Shown here: positions 1-12,300 of the stretch, piece by piece | Numbering within the stretch: position 1 is the first letter of the stretch | Layout of the letters: each line of letters begins with the position of its first letter | Assembly (NCBI GenBank): GCA_037954235.1 | Contig: JBBMOA010000014.1 | Span: forward strand, 25,064,773 to 25,128,772 | Direction: 5' to 3' | Length of the DNA: 64,000 nucleotides | DNA from: Aulostomus chinensis | Taxonomy: Eukaryota > Chordata > Actinopteri > Syngnathiformes > Aulostomidae | Notes under the pieces: generated by a model | Databases searched by the model: none | What the model saw: the letters and a program-made list of their open reading frames with translations, nothing else | Told to the model about the DNA's origin: nothing | Program-made: the position numbers and the translations under genes

Positions 1-54
1 TGAACCATTGTTCACCACTTCTGAGACAGGTTGCATGTTCACGCCCCGGAGCTG
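1..54 (-). CDS. possible following exon of the unidentified gene (cut by edge)
   Basis: After a 119-base candidate intron with acceptor CCACACAG, an 18-codon phase-0 open stretch (QLRGVNMQPVSEVVNNGS) reaches the window edge. Its phase fits the exon at 174-641. The evidence is only the splice sites and open frame. Confidence 0.25.
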
Positions 55-173
55 CTGTGTGGCGTAATATTGGACATATACACACAAGGAAAAAGTGATC
101 AGACAAGCGAGTTTGAGTTTCTGAATTGGAACTGGGAAATGTCATGTTCCTATGTTACGTGTTACCCACTTAC

Positions 174-641
174 CTGACAGCCCAGTTGATTTGGCAGCTG
201 GACATGCGGCTCACACCACATTGGGCCGCGGCTGTTGGGGGATGCCATCATTGGACCAGATGGCTGGAAAGTGTTTTCCTGGTGCATGCAGTCCCCAAAG
301 CCTCCACTTTGGTAAGTAGGTGGAGCAGCAAGTGCAGAATTAGATGTGGTCCACACTTCACCCAGAGGAACATCTAGAGAGGAAGCAACCTCTTCCCTTT
401 CTGTCTCACCCACAACAACATTTGAACTGGCCAGGATCTTCTCCTCTTCGCTGGCAGTGATATTGATGCTGCCAGCAGAGGCAGAAGGTAGAGAAGTGAC
501 AGAAGGCTGAGATGTGTTCCACAAGTCAGCCAGTAAATCATCTAGAGAGGGAGCAACATCCCCAACATGGTCCGAATTGGCCTGCATCTTCTTTATTTCA
601 CTGGCAGAGATACTGATACTCTCAGTTAGACTCCAAAAGAA
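174..641 (-). CDS. unidentified exon with internal duplication
   Basis: A 156-codon open frame runs on the minus strand from a possible acceptor (CACTCAG before 641) to a perfect donor, CAG|GTAAGT, at 174/173. An internal ATG is at 587. The protein repeats itself: SISISASEIKKMQANS with SLDDLLADLWNTS, then SINITASEEEKILASS with SSLDVPLGEVWTTS. It is acidic and serine-rich and shows no domain I recognise. The acceptor has a weak pyrimidine tract, so the 5' limit is uncertain. If rab6b continues left, this exon sits inside its intron 5 on the same strand; otherwise it belongs to the next gene. It could also be a decayed repeat-derived frame. Confidence 0.4.
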
Positions 642-1179
642 CTGAGTGGGCTCTCAAATCTGTGGATGTTCAAATAATTTTAGTTTTCTAGTGTTCAAAA
701 AAACATAAGATGCTCACAGTGACAAGTCTGACATGAAGCGAGTGTCTCCGGTACCTCAAACATTTTCACGAGCATGGTCAAAGCCATCACCACTTCCTGC
801 AACCACCAGGTGGTGCTGTGACTGTGAATTAATAAGAGCCGTATGTAGAGAGAGTTCGGCCAACTCGTGGTTCAAACGTTCAGAACAGTTCTCTCACGGG
901 ACTGGTTCGGAGGCGGTCACGTGTTTTATGGGTGCCATCGCGACCATTAACCAATATTTATCCAGTGATACACATAGCATCGCGAATGTCAGAGATCAAA
1001 TTTTTAACTTTGATTAATTATCAACAGACAACTTCCACAAATAATCAAAAATGCCAAACTTTACAGCTTCTGGCTGCACAGCAGGAACAAATGCGTTGTT
1101 TTCACCGTGAGGTTATGGGAGCTGAAGGTTCGAAAAAAAAGATGTAGATGTCATCATGGTGGGATGTTTATCAAACATG

Positions 1180-1877
1180 TGGAGTGTCAGACTGGATTTA
1201 TTTGGATATGATCAAGAGCTAAATAGAGGACATGTCAGTGTAAAACAAGTCATTTCCTGTCGCTACTAGATGGCTCTATGACAGAGTCAATACTGATGCT
1301 TAAATGTCTCTAGAGCACGACGTTCATCACACATAAGAGGTAAGAGCCAGATTCAACAAATGGGGGGGGTGAGAATTTAAATTTTCATTGCAAAACGTCA
1401 AAACTTACAAACTTCGCAATACAACACCATCCAGGACTCGAGTTCACATTGACCATATTTAAAGGGAATCAGAGGAAGCCCCTAGAAATGTGTTTATTAA
1501 AGTATGACTGGAAAAAAAAATCTAAATCAAAATGGCAGACTTCCTGTTGAATTGACGTCTTATGTGCTTTTTTTGTAGGTCTTGTCATGCTAAATCAGCA
1601 GACCAAATTTTGGGCATGCAGGTGACAAAAAGGTCAAACTTAATTTTATATGATTTCTAGGGAGTGCCATTGAGCCAGTTTTGCACATTTATAGATGAGA
1701 CCCATTAAAATATCTAATTTGTCACCAGGCCCAATCTGTGTCCAAAATTTCATGACTTTTGGAGCATGTTAAAGCTCTTAAAAAGGTGATTAATTTCAGA
1801 GGTGCATGACAAGAATAAATCCTTGCATTTCAAAAGGTGCTCTCGCACTGCAAGTGCTTGGACCCTAATTACGATGC
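1180..1877 (+). repeat. teleost interspersed repeat, copy 1
   Basis: It shares extended similarity with 4128-4762: the start GAGTGTC, the middle GTAAAACAAGTCA followed by TGGATGGCTCTA-like text, and the end AAAAAGGTGATTAATTT and GACAAGAATAA. It resembles a repeat common in fish genomes that ends in a run like 'gtgcttggaccctaat'. The class is not known to me. Confidence 0.7.
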
Positions 1878-2199
1878 TTGTCAGAGTATGTTCCTGTCCC
1901 ATCCCTCATCTGCGGGCCATTGATCCTTTAAGAGGTTACGTTTAAATTAAATTAAATCCATTGGAATATATCTAAACCACAGCAGTTTGGACAGTGTTAG
2001 CTCAGCGCTAGCCATTAGCTGAAGTATGATAAATCCAGCACAACAGCGACACCAGGACTCCTCTTGGATGCGGCAAGACCAGCAGTATCTTGGCATATAA
2101 CACAACCTGAGTGGAAGCAGCCCTGCCATTGGGAATTCAATAACCAGGGTCAGTACTGCTAGCTAACACTAAAAAAAAAATTAGTCACACATTCAGACA

Positions 2200-2270
2200 T
2201 GCTGACATTGGGCGAGAGGTGGGTACACCCTGGACGAGTCGCCAGTCCGTTGTAGCCAATACACTTGTAA
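2200..2270 (-). repeat. fragment of the ~350-bp interspersed element
   Basis: A short piece matches the part of the element reading gtgggtacaccctggacgag and tcgccagtcc, in inverse orientation to the copies at 2952 and 5198. Confidence 0.6.
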
Positions 2271-2951
2271 TAAAGAATGTTACCATTAACAAAATATATT
2301 GCAAATCCTTAAACTTACCTCATAACTTTTAATTCCACTTTTGCCCCTACAGTTGGTCAGAGCAGTGAGGGTTGGGTGAACCCGTATGAGAAGAGCAGTT
2401 ACCTTGGTGACAACGGGCTGGCACGCTCCAACTGTGCCTTTATGTCATCTACTCGGATAAAGTTACTCAATATCTTTACATTTCCGTTGAAATTGTTTCG
2501 GCAAATAAACCCTTCACTTTATAGATTTTAATTACGTTTTACTTAAGAATATTGCTTCACGTTTACAGGGGTCAAGAACCATTTTTTGAGTAGAGCTGCT
2601 GGACCTCTTTCTGTTAGCGGTTGCCATGGTAAATCATAGCCTCATTAATCTTGGCTTTCCATTGCTGAGGTGCACACTCTTAACTGAGAGTGAACATACT
2701 CAGAGAAATTAAAAAACAGCCTAAAAATAATCTCAAACTCAGAATTAAAAATGCGTTATTCACATTCATTCTCAAAATAAAACTTTATTTATGCTCTGCA
2801 TTAGTTTGCAATCTCTATCACTGAGCATAAATGTAGGTCGCTGACTTAATTTCAGTCTGGTACTTAAACATCAAACAGGCTGGAATATATTCAGGAGATT
2901 TTTGCCTCAGGGAGGTTTATAGTTAAACCCTTGTTTAACGTAAATAATCTT

Positions 2952-3222
2952 CCTGAACATGTTCTCCCTGTTCTCTCTGGTACTCCAGCTTCCTCCACAG
3001 TCCAAAGACATCAAGAGGGACCAGGTTAATCCAGACTCTAAATTGACTGTAGGTGTGGCTGGGAGAGCCAATGGTTGTCTGCCTCTATGTGTTGGCCCTG
3101 CCATGGACTGGTGACCTGTCTAGGGGGAAGGCTGCTGGGATAGGCTCCACCCCCCCCCCCCCCCCCGCAACCCTTAACAGGATAAGCGGTAAAAAAAAAA
3201 AAAAAAAGGATGAATGGATGGA
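2952..3222 (+). repeat. ~350-bp interspersed element, 5'-truncated copy
   Basis: It contains the typical gttctctctggtactccagc, tccaaagacatcaagaggga and ttgactgtaggtg segments, then a poly-C tract (about 19 C, from 3150), an A tract and a gaatggatgga tail. It shares the rare string gctgggagagccaatggttg with the copy at 52040-52405. Confidence 0.85.
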
Positions 3223-3381
3223 ATCTTCCTGAAATTATCGAGGCCAGCGGGGGGATGCCAAAAATCACGACAACCTTCATCTTAACTGCCATCAGCCACC
3301 GTGTGCATGACTTGACTTGAGTAACTGAAGATATATTCAGTGAGGACAAAACAAGCTTTAGTGTCAATTTGAAGATATACA

Positions 3382-3390
<9 letters not shown>

Positions 3391-3453
<63 letters not shown>

Positions 3454-3475
3454 AAATATATATATATATATATAT
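3391..3475. repeat. (TA)n microsatellite
   Basis: About 85 bases of alternating T and A with few interruptions. Long frames across it (IYIY repeats) are artefacts of the repeat. Confidence 0.95.
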
Positions 3476-3662
3476 TTTTTTTTTTATTGGCAGACTTTGA
3501 TACCTTTGAATGTCTTGAGTTGAGAGAACAAGTGGAAAGCATGATGTCACCAGCATGTCATTACTGTCTGGAACATGTAGGGCGCTGGGAAAGATGTGAG
3601 CAGTCTCATGACAGATTCAGCGGGGGTGATACATTGCCTTTACAGGAGTATTATGTAAGGAA

Positions 3663-3688
3663 GTGTGTGTGTGTGTGTGTGTGTGTGT
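3663..3688. repeat. (GT)n microsatellite
   Basis: A pure GT run of about 26 bases. Confidence 0.9.
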
Positions 3689-4127
3689 TTGTGTATTTCA
3701 TTCATCACTTAAACATGAACAAGAGTACAAAACTTTAATTCATTTTCATCTTTACACATTAAAGTACTGCTGGAGTAAACCAGTATGGAACCTAAGGCAG
3801 GTACACAGAAGAAATGCGCATGTATATGCTGTTCCTCGTCTCGCCCCTCCTTTTCCCTCTCAAGCCGCTCTGTCTCCTCCCTTTCACTTTCAAGTCACTC
3901 TGTCTCCTAAGTTTTTCTCTCAAGTGATTCTGTCTCCTCCTTTTCTCTCTCAGTTTGCTCATGTATCATAATGTGTGAAAAGTTTCTTGAACGTCAGACT
4001 ATCTGGAGTGAAGTTATAACGGTTTCCTGTGTTAACAGTGAAATATGAACCTTCGCCGCCACACCACAGCCTCAGCGTGTCAGCAAAAGTCACAGTTTTC
4101 ACTGGGGTTCACCCCCAAGATCTTTGG

Positions 4128-4762
4128 GAGTGTCTGACCAAATTTTAGTTGAATATGACCTACGAGCTAGCGACAGACCGTGTCAGCGTAAAACAAGTCA
4201 ATTCCCGTCACCAATGGATGGCTCTACGACTGAGACTCAATATTGACGAATAGATATTTTCAGGGCGGGGCAATAATCAAACATAAGAAGTTAGAACCAG
4301 ACCAAAACTCGCCTTCCCGCAACGCCCACATACTATGGTGAAAATTCAAAAGGTTTCAGAATTTAAGATCAGCCACACACTGACCAAACCTGAAAAGAAT
4401 TTGATGAAGTTGGAGGAGTTTGCTTGAGTACTGGGAAAAAAAAATCAAAAAATGGAAAATTCGAATCAATTTAAAATCCAAGTCTTGTCATGCTCAATCA
4501 GCATACTGAGTTTTGTGCATGTAGATGAAAAATAATGCATCTCAAATAATCTATTTACAATTTTTCGGCAGCACAGTCAAGCCACTTTTACACATTTATG
4601 TTAAAGACCCATAAAATATCCAATATTTCACCAGGCCTGATCTAATTTCATGAGTTTTGGAACATGTTAAAGCCCTCAAAAAGGTGATTAATTTAAGAGA
4701 AGAATGACAAGAATAATTAGCCTTTTAAGAGGATTCTCACACTCCAAGCCCTAATTATGATT
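4128..4762 (+). repeat. teleost interspersed repeat, copy 2
   Basis: This is the same family and orientation as the copy at 1180-1877, moderately diverged and about 60 bases shorter. Neither copy has an open frame of note. Confidence 0.7.
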
Positions 4763-5197
4763 CCAACTCAACCCACGATCACAAACAATTTCACTGAAAT
4801 AAAACAATTATGATGTCTCTTGCTGTGGAGTGCTGATGCGAACAGCGTCACAGCTGAAACCCAACCGATCTGTGCCCAGTGGAAAGTCAAAGTCGGTTGA
4901 ATCACCTGAGGTTCAGTCACAGAGTGTATGGCACTTGTCACTCCTTAAATGCTCTAAAATGCATTTCCTGTTGCTGATTTGTAATCAGATCTCCAATCCC
5001 TGATGTGTATGTAAATGAGCACCCCTTTTATTGTATTTATTGTGAGCTGCACACGTGTCCTGCAGAAAAATCATTGATCATGATTTTTTGCCATAATCAA
5101 ACAGTCCTAAAGGAGACGATCAGGAATCGTTAGTAAGATGTTCTTCTAAATGTCTTGCGTTTGTTGCTGTTGTTATTATTCTTATTCTTATTATTGC

Positions 5198-5552
5198 AGC
5201 TGCACGGTGGTGCAGTGGTCAACTCTGTCGCCTCACAGCAAGAAGGTTCTGGGTTCGAGCGCGGGATCTTTCTGTGTGAGTCTCCATGTTCTCCCTGTTC
5301 CTGTGTGGGTTCTCTCTGGTACTCCAGCTTCCTCCACAGTCCAAAGACATCAAGAGGGGACGAGGCTGATTGATACTCTAAATTGACTGTAGGTATGAAT
5401 GAGAGTGTGAATGGTTGTCTGTCTCTATGTGTTGGCCCTGTGATGGACTGGTGACCTGTCCAGGGTGAACCCCGCCTCTAACCTGAAGGCTGCTGGAATA
5501 GGCTCCACCCCCCGCAACCCTTAACAGGATAAGAGGAAGAAAATGGATGGAT
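5198..5552 (+). repeat. ~350-bp interspersed element, near full length
   Basis: It starts gctgcacggtggtgcagtgg, has a box-B-like ggttcgagc, continues through tccaaagacatcaag and gtgatggactggtgacctgt, and ends aaaatggatgga. The tRNA-like head and short tandem tail suggest a SINE or a non-autonomous element. Confidence 0.9.
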
Positions 5553-5897
5553 TATTATTATTAAAACAGCTCTACCTAAATATGGAAATGAGAATCAAAA
5601 TTCCTGCAACGACTCCTGTCACTCAACAGGCTCCACTCACTTGATGCTGCTCAGATGCAGACTAACTTGTTCTTTCCCAGGGCTCCCAGGGCTCTAAGCA
5701 GGGAGCACTGGGAGAGTAGCTCCACCAAGCATGAATGAACACACACATGAAGAGAGTCCAGATTTATAATCACAGTAATGCAATGTACCTGAATCTCTGA
5801 TAATGGCAAAGGTGGTGTCAGACGTACAATATCATCTCAGAGGACATTAAGCAAACATGGCATTACCAACTATTTCTGATGCTTTTACACATCCAGT

Positions 5898-5899
<2 letters not shown>

Positions 5900-5967
<68 letters not shown>
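5900..5967. repeat. (CA)n microsatellite
   Basis: A pure CA run of 68 bases. Confidence 0.95.
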
Positions 5968-5968
<1 letters not shown>

Positions 5969-8900
5969 CCAGCTAGAAATAGATTTAAGATGTCACAAAC
6001 ATACTGCATCTCTACCAGATTTCTCTGATCAATATCGACTCCCTCAAACTATTCAATGTCAGCGACTGCATTCAGTGATTACAGGAACTTCATCAGACAC
6101 TGACACAAGGAAACACTACCTCCATGCCATCTGATGGTTGTTTCTACATCTTCTCATGATGAATGCAAATAAAAGAGGTTCTCTGTTGAATTTGACCATT
6201 ACTACTGATGTAGCCACCCATGTTGTCTTTGTGGACTCACTGAACCAGCAGTGATGAAAAATTCCTCCATTAATGTGTGTGAAAGATTTCCTGGCTTCTC
6301 TGACCACATGTGTCAGAGAAACATTGCTGTAATTGATTACTTTTCTGTTGAACTCTTTAATAATTTGCACGATTCAAAGTAACTTGTGAAGACAATAAAA
6401 AATGTATGAAAAACCTGTGAGGCTCAAATGAACATAAATAAGTTGAATTTACCCCCAGGCTTATTAGCTAGCGGCTAAGCTAATTAGGAGAAGGTGCTGA
6501 GTTGATGTTCACACAGTTCAGCCAGGAAAGAGCCTTTCCTTCTACCATGAAACATTTAATAGTCTTCCCTGTAAGAACCACAGCAAGACCCAACTAAACT
6601 GCAGTTCAGACACATTTCCCAAATTCTAAGGATTTTTTTTAAGGTGTAGAAGAAATTGACAGACAGACCACACCTAATTCTACATAGCTATGACCAGATC
6701 AGGTGGTTCATGATTTCGACAAAAAAAAAAGCTTTCATTGGTATTTCAGGCAACTAACTGCTATCCTAAAGTCTTAATTTTGTTTGATTCCCACCATACT
6801 CTTGACTATATGAAGGGGAGAAATTGCCTGAATTGTTAACAGGTTTTAAATGTATACACATGTACTTGCAACCTTACTATGCAATCATTATGTAGCCAGA
6901 AACAGAAACTTTTTGCAGCTGTCAATTTGTATTGACTCGATCAAATGAGATTCATCCTGAAAACTGCCCGTAACAGCAGTTTTCTTTACTCAGTTACACA
7001 TTGAGCAGCACACCGAAGAGAATTTCCGCCTGTAGACTATCTAATACTTCTCCTTTTTTTGTCACAAGTCATATCAGCAGTAAATCTGGGGAGCCGCGCA
7101 AACATCAATCCAACAAAAGTCAACATTTAGTCCTGTTTAGCATCAACTAAACAAAAACAGTTGTGTCTGCGAAAAAGAATAAAAAGTTCATGCTTACATC
7201 AATACACACAAATTCACCCTCTAACAAGATAAATGCAAATGTTACTAATCTTCCATAAAACTACTGATAATGTTTATAGTGCACGTATATCTGTAGCAGC
7301 ATGATACCAACAATAATAGAAATTCTTATCATATGTTTTTTTTTACAATTATCCTGGGCTTTATGACATGGAACAGGCCAAATCCTGTTAAATAGTGAAG
7401 TTAATAATGCTACTGTACTCACTAGATGAGAATTATACTATTTGTGGAATGAATGTGGGGGAAAGAAAAGAGAACCTTACCTTGACACTGGTGTTTCCTG
7501 TACAACACACGAGGATCAATCAACCAGATCAGAAAGACAATGGTGATCTGTTTTCCGCAAAGTGAGAACCCAGCATGTGGGATACACGGCAACATCGGCA
7601 AACAATAGCCACAAAACGCGAATGATGTCAAAGGAAATGTTGTAATCTCAAAATTTAAGAATGTTTTAAGGAAGTTAAATAACTTTAAAATAACACTGAG
7701 CAAACGTTTTATGTTCCCTGAAGCAAAATGTTTTAACGGGAATGTTCTGAGAAAATTTAGCAGGACCTTGTTGAATGTTTGACCATTATCTGTAGCCTCG
7801 ACCCAAATTTTTAGAATGTTTTTGGGATTGTTATCCCACATACTTCAAGTATATCTGTGCACGTACAAATTCAAAACATCCCGCAAAAAATACACACGAT
7901 ACTCTCAGATATTTACTGAGAAAGTTCTTTCTTACAACCGAGGTGTAAGTGTTTCGACTGACCCTCACTAAGGGACAGAAGACAAAGATCCTCATTTATG
8001 TTCCATTGGGCCAAATTGTTCTAGCACGCAAATGGATGATCTTAACCCTCAATTTAGTCTCAAAGAAAGTAGGCAACACCTTTGTAACTCAAGCAAAAGA
8101 TATTTGCAGGTATTTGCTCCGGACCTCCATTGTGTAACTCTAAAACCTCTCCATCAACCAGGCTAGCAAAGACTTTGTTGTAAGAGGTAGACCACAGATG
8201 TCAGGGACAAGGAGCTACAAACACCCCTCAGAATTTGCCTCTTATCTGGAAGACTTAACTGAGAACAGTGCATTTGCGCATACATGCACACACGCACAGA
8301 TACACTTGAAATGAATACACATACAGTATACATTGTGTATGAGGGACAAAGAGAAAAAGGCAGAGGAGTTTATGAAGAACTTTTACACTAAGGAACATCA
8401 GAAGTGAGGAATGAAGACTGAACTAAAAATCTATTTCAAGCAAAATTTTACTCTTATGCACCTTGATTGGTTATTGGCACAGGGGCCACAAACAATCTGC
8501 TTTTTATTTTCCACCATTGGTATACTGATGTATATCTATGCTGTATGTTATTTCATTTTAACGGCTTCTGTAAGCATTTCTTTCCGATCAATTTGTTTTC
8601 CGAGACGATCAGTCATCCTGTCTCAACCACGTTTATTCACTGCCCCACTTTGACTATGCAGTCCGTTTATACACATCCATAAATGTATATTTGAGGAAAA
8701 GAATAAATCCCTTGTGTACACAATTCATGATTTCTCAAGTGTCACCTGGAATTGAATCACCAAATGATTTCCCAGAGCAAGCGATACGCATTTTTCATTT
8801 CAAAGCAAGCAGTGTGACTAAAACTGCTGATTAGACAGATCAGACACAGCTGAGGGTCCACCATAATCGGTACAAATAATATTAAACATAACCCGTTATG

Positions 8901-9239
8901 CTAATGAGCGCATTCATTACGATATTTGATGAACAATCCTCAAGCCTTTCTTCATATAACACTGAGGCGGTAATATTAAATTCCTAATCAGTTCCGTCTC
9001 ATCAAAATACAAATTCAGTCAGCAAGACACTCCTCCATCTCATCAAATCATCATCTTTGCAGGGGAGGACAGCGGCGACGGTCTGATGTTTTTATCAGGT
9101 TTTGTTCCCAACTGAATATGACTGCGACAAAACGCCACAGTAGATCATGGTTGCTATGGTATCAAGACACACAAAGAAATCCAGAGAATGAGACAGAAGC
9201 ACTTATATTGGGAGGCAGTTTTATGTCGTGTCTACTAAC

Positions 9240-9351
9240 CTCTTATCTGCCAGGTCTGTCTTATTGCCGACAAGCATAATGATGACATCACTTCCTCTCT
9301 CCGTTCTCACATCATCAATCCATTTTGACGTCTGCTGGAATGAATTAATAT
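9240..9351 (-). CDS. rab6b: rab6b coding exon 5, last one visible
   Basis: The exon is 112 bases and encodes NINSFQQTSKW through VGNKTDLADK, plus two bases (AG) of an arginine codon. NKTD is the guanine-specificity motif. The acceptor is CAACAG and the donor AG|GTTAGT (phase 2). The next exon should start with a base completing arginine and then glutamine; none was found to the left. Confidence 0.96.
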
Positions 9352-12300
9352 CTGTTGAGAAATGAAAGACGGTGACATTCAACTTACTCCTCCAAACAGA
9401 GGCACTTGTGTTTCAGTGGAACTTCAAATGGCAACACTGGCATGAAGAACGTGACGCCTACCGACTGCATTAAACTGAAACATCATTATTATTAATGTAA
9501 GAAGAATATAATGTTTAGAGAACAAATGCATGCGATATTGAAGCTGCTTACATGTCAAAACTTAAATACTTCACCAAAATGGTGTATTTTGGGTTTCAAG
9601 TACTCATAAATGGGAGTCTTGAGATCCTAAGGCATTTTTTTTCCTTTGCGACTCCAGAATGTATAAAGAGCCGACCACACATACTTTGCTGAATGTAATG
9701 GAGACGGATGGTTGACAACAACTACAGCAACAAAATAAACGCAACATTGCCTACAAATGTCTGATTCTGCCTCAAGCACATTTTTCGGTATAATGTGCGT
9801 CCTCTTCATCCAGCCGTATGCTCATTCATTCACAAGCACTTCACTTGAGCTAAAAACAAGCTCACATCAAAGAGTTTGTGGATTACTGAACATACGGCTG
9901 GATGAAGAAAACACGGATTACAGCAGGCGATGCGCTTGAGAATTTGTGAGCCGGTATTTCTTAGACAGTTTTGCTATAAGCGGTCAGTCACCATTAGCTT
10001 CGAGCTAAATACATACGACTGGCTCTTTCTGCATTCCGGAGTCAAGTGGATGTCATCATGATGAACATAATTTAAAAGCTGAAACAGAACATGGTTTCGT
10101 CGAGTGGTTTTCGCAAATAAAAATCATCAGGAAATTTGTGTTAAATTGTCTAGTTCATTTGAAATAATTTGACAAATCTGTGAACGCAACAATATCACAA
10201 CTGAATTCTTTCACAAATGACACCAGCTTACATATCCACCAAACCAAGAACTTCATGGCTGACTATGGTAGGAATTATTAGAAGTTCTTTGTTTTTTTAT
10301 TTGAGGAAAATGGCCAGATGAATTCTTCTCATTAGTGGACTAACAAATGAAATCTAAATAATACATTTTTGGAACAATAATCGCAATATGCTGCATTCCA
10401 TTCATCAGTGAATCCACAAAAGTCAGGTTTGATACTTGGGATTTTGCTGCTGTGGGAGATACATCCCTGATATTGTCTCCTAGTTAATGAAAGTGATGTT
10501 TAGCACCAAGGTGAGAAATAGAGTGAGATGATCTCGAACTCCCTGCTGAACGTCGGCGGGAAAATATGAAAAAGCAATCCAGATATCAGATGGATATTAG
10601 CAGGCTTATCAGACAAAAGCCGTTACGCACTTAGGGGGACATTTATTACAGATTTGCTGTCCCATCATAAACGCAAAGAGCCAAAATGCATTTTTCCTTA
10701 TTTATTAAACGACTGACCTGCTATCATGCCCAGGTGAAATAAAAGATGAATGTAACTTATTTGCTATATCTAGATTGTCCCCCGTGAAAGGGAGAAAATG
10801 TACATTGTTGCATTGATTTGCAGCAGAGGAAACTGTGTCTGAAACGAAACGCACATATAATGAGAATGTAGGTGTAAAATGTTGGGCATACTGTGAGAAC
10901 AATGAGAGAAAGACAGACACAATTACTTCAGCTGAGTGCTCTCTATTCAGCTGCAAGTCCTAAAACAAGATCAGTAAGAACTGCCTTCATACGGCTGTTT
11001 CTTGGCATTCTCCTCAGGCCCCTCCTGCCTGTTTTTCCTGACTTTTATTGGTTCCCAGCAACTCCAGTACAGTACAGAGAGATGGGACTGGGGAAACTAC
11101 CTATAACTGTTGGACTGTTTACGAAGACAGTCTCTTCTTCTCTGAGTTACAAGTCTTTACCAAAATCCCACTCTTTCTGCCGTAAATCATTCAATCACTC
11201 ATTTTGGTGTTGAGTTCAGGAGAGCTAAAATCTTACCCTGATATATCATTAAATATAGTTTCCCTCTTCAACCAGTAACTCAAGGTTCAACAGCAGGAAA
11301 CTCTAATTCTGGCTCCACTCCCACAACAGTAACCTAGCACCAATTTATGCAAATCAAACTGACTGCAGCTAGCCTCATTTACATTTGATGTCTCAGTAAA
11401 AGGATCAACAAATGGTGGTGACACAGAAATTTGCACAGACAGAATTCATAGCAGCCTTGGTAAAAGCCTGCCTTAATGGTTACCGAATTCAGTATGTGTA
11501 TTCGATAATTTGAGGAGGGGCACTCACTTGTGATGTCGTAGACAACTACAGCCACGGTGGAGTCCCGTATGTAACTGGGGATGAGGCTCCTGAAGCGTTC
11601 TTGTCCCGCTGTGTCCCAGAGCTGCAACCTCACCTGGGGTTCAGACAGAGAAAGCTGAGGAGGCTGAGATTATTCAGAGAGTAAGAGAACCTAGAAACAC
11701 TAGGCCCCCTCCAGACACACCAACATACACAACACACCCAGAGCAATCACACACACTCAAGCACATTAAAGGACACGTACAGTGTAACAGACACAACACA
11801 GACTCACACAGGTGTTAATATTTTCAGTTAAATATGTAAAACATTGTTATTTTTAAAATTATTCTCTAAAAATGGAATTTAGTGAAAATCCTTGTGTTTA
11901 TCATCGATAAAGAGCTGCCGGAATGACTGGGAGCTCAGGTGGGGCTGGTGGTTGAGTCTGAATCCATGCAAGACATCAGTGTTTCTCTCTGAGACTGCTT
12001 ACATCTGGTGTTAAGACATGATCTGTATCAGATACATTCAGAAAACTTGCTTTTTATGTCTGGTATTTGAATGTGTTTTTGTGATCGTCATTGAGGCTAA
12101 AATTCTCTTCTCCCGCGCAGCAACTGCCTTGGCAAATCAGCTGTCGTCAAGGTGTCGACATGACATTAACGGTCTTCTCCTCCAGTAGCATAGCCGGCTC
12201 CTGTATCCGCTGCCAAACTTGTTCTACTATCTGGTTTTAGATGCTGACGAAAATTAAGGCATTAGGTAGGTCTGTTTATCAGAAGGTTTTGGGTTCGGAC

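Larger units (their letters stand above)
642..9239. other. non-coding stretch left of rab6b exon 5
   Basis: No convincing gene was seen. It holds two copies of one teleost interspersed repeat, three pieces of the ~350-bp element, (TA)n, (GT)n and (CA)n tracts, and otherwise AT-rich unique sequence. It was searched on the minus strand for the missing rab6b exons (peptides FIETSAK, GYNVKQ and the CSC terminus) without success. Confidence 0.6.

Noticed and set aside
3038..3556. 172-codon minus-strand frame rich in Ile and Tyr
   Set aside because: It is the translation of the (TA)n and poly-T tracts and part of an interspersed element.
5198..5270. tRNA-like box B (ggttcgagc) as a tRNA gene
   Set aside because: No cloverleaf or anticodon arm, and the string recurs at the same place in every copy of the ~350-bp element.
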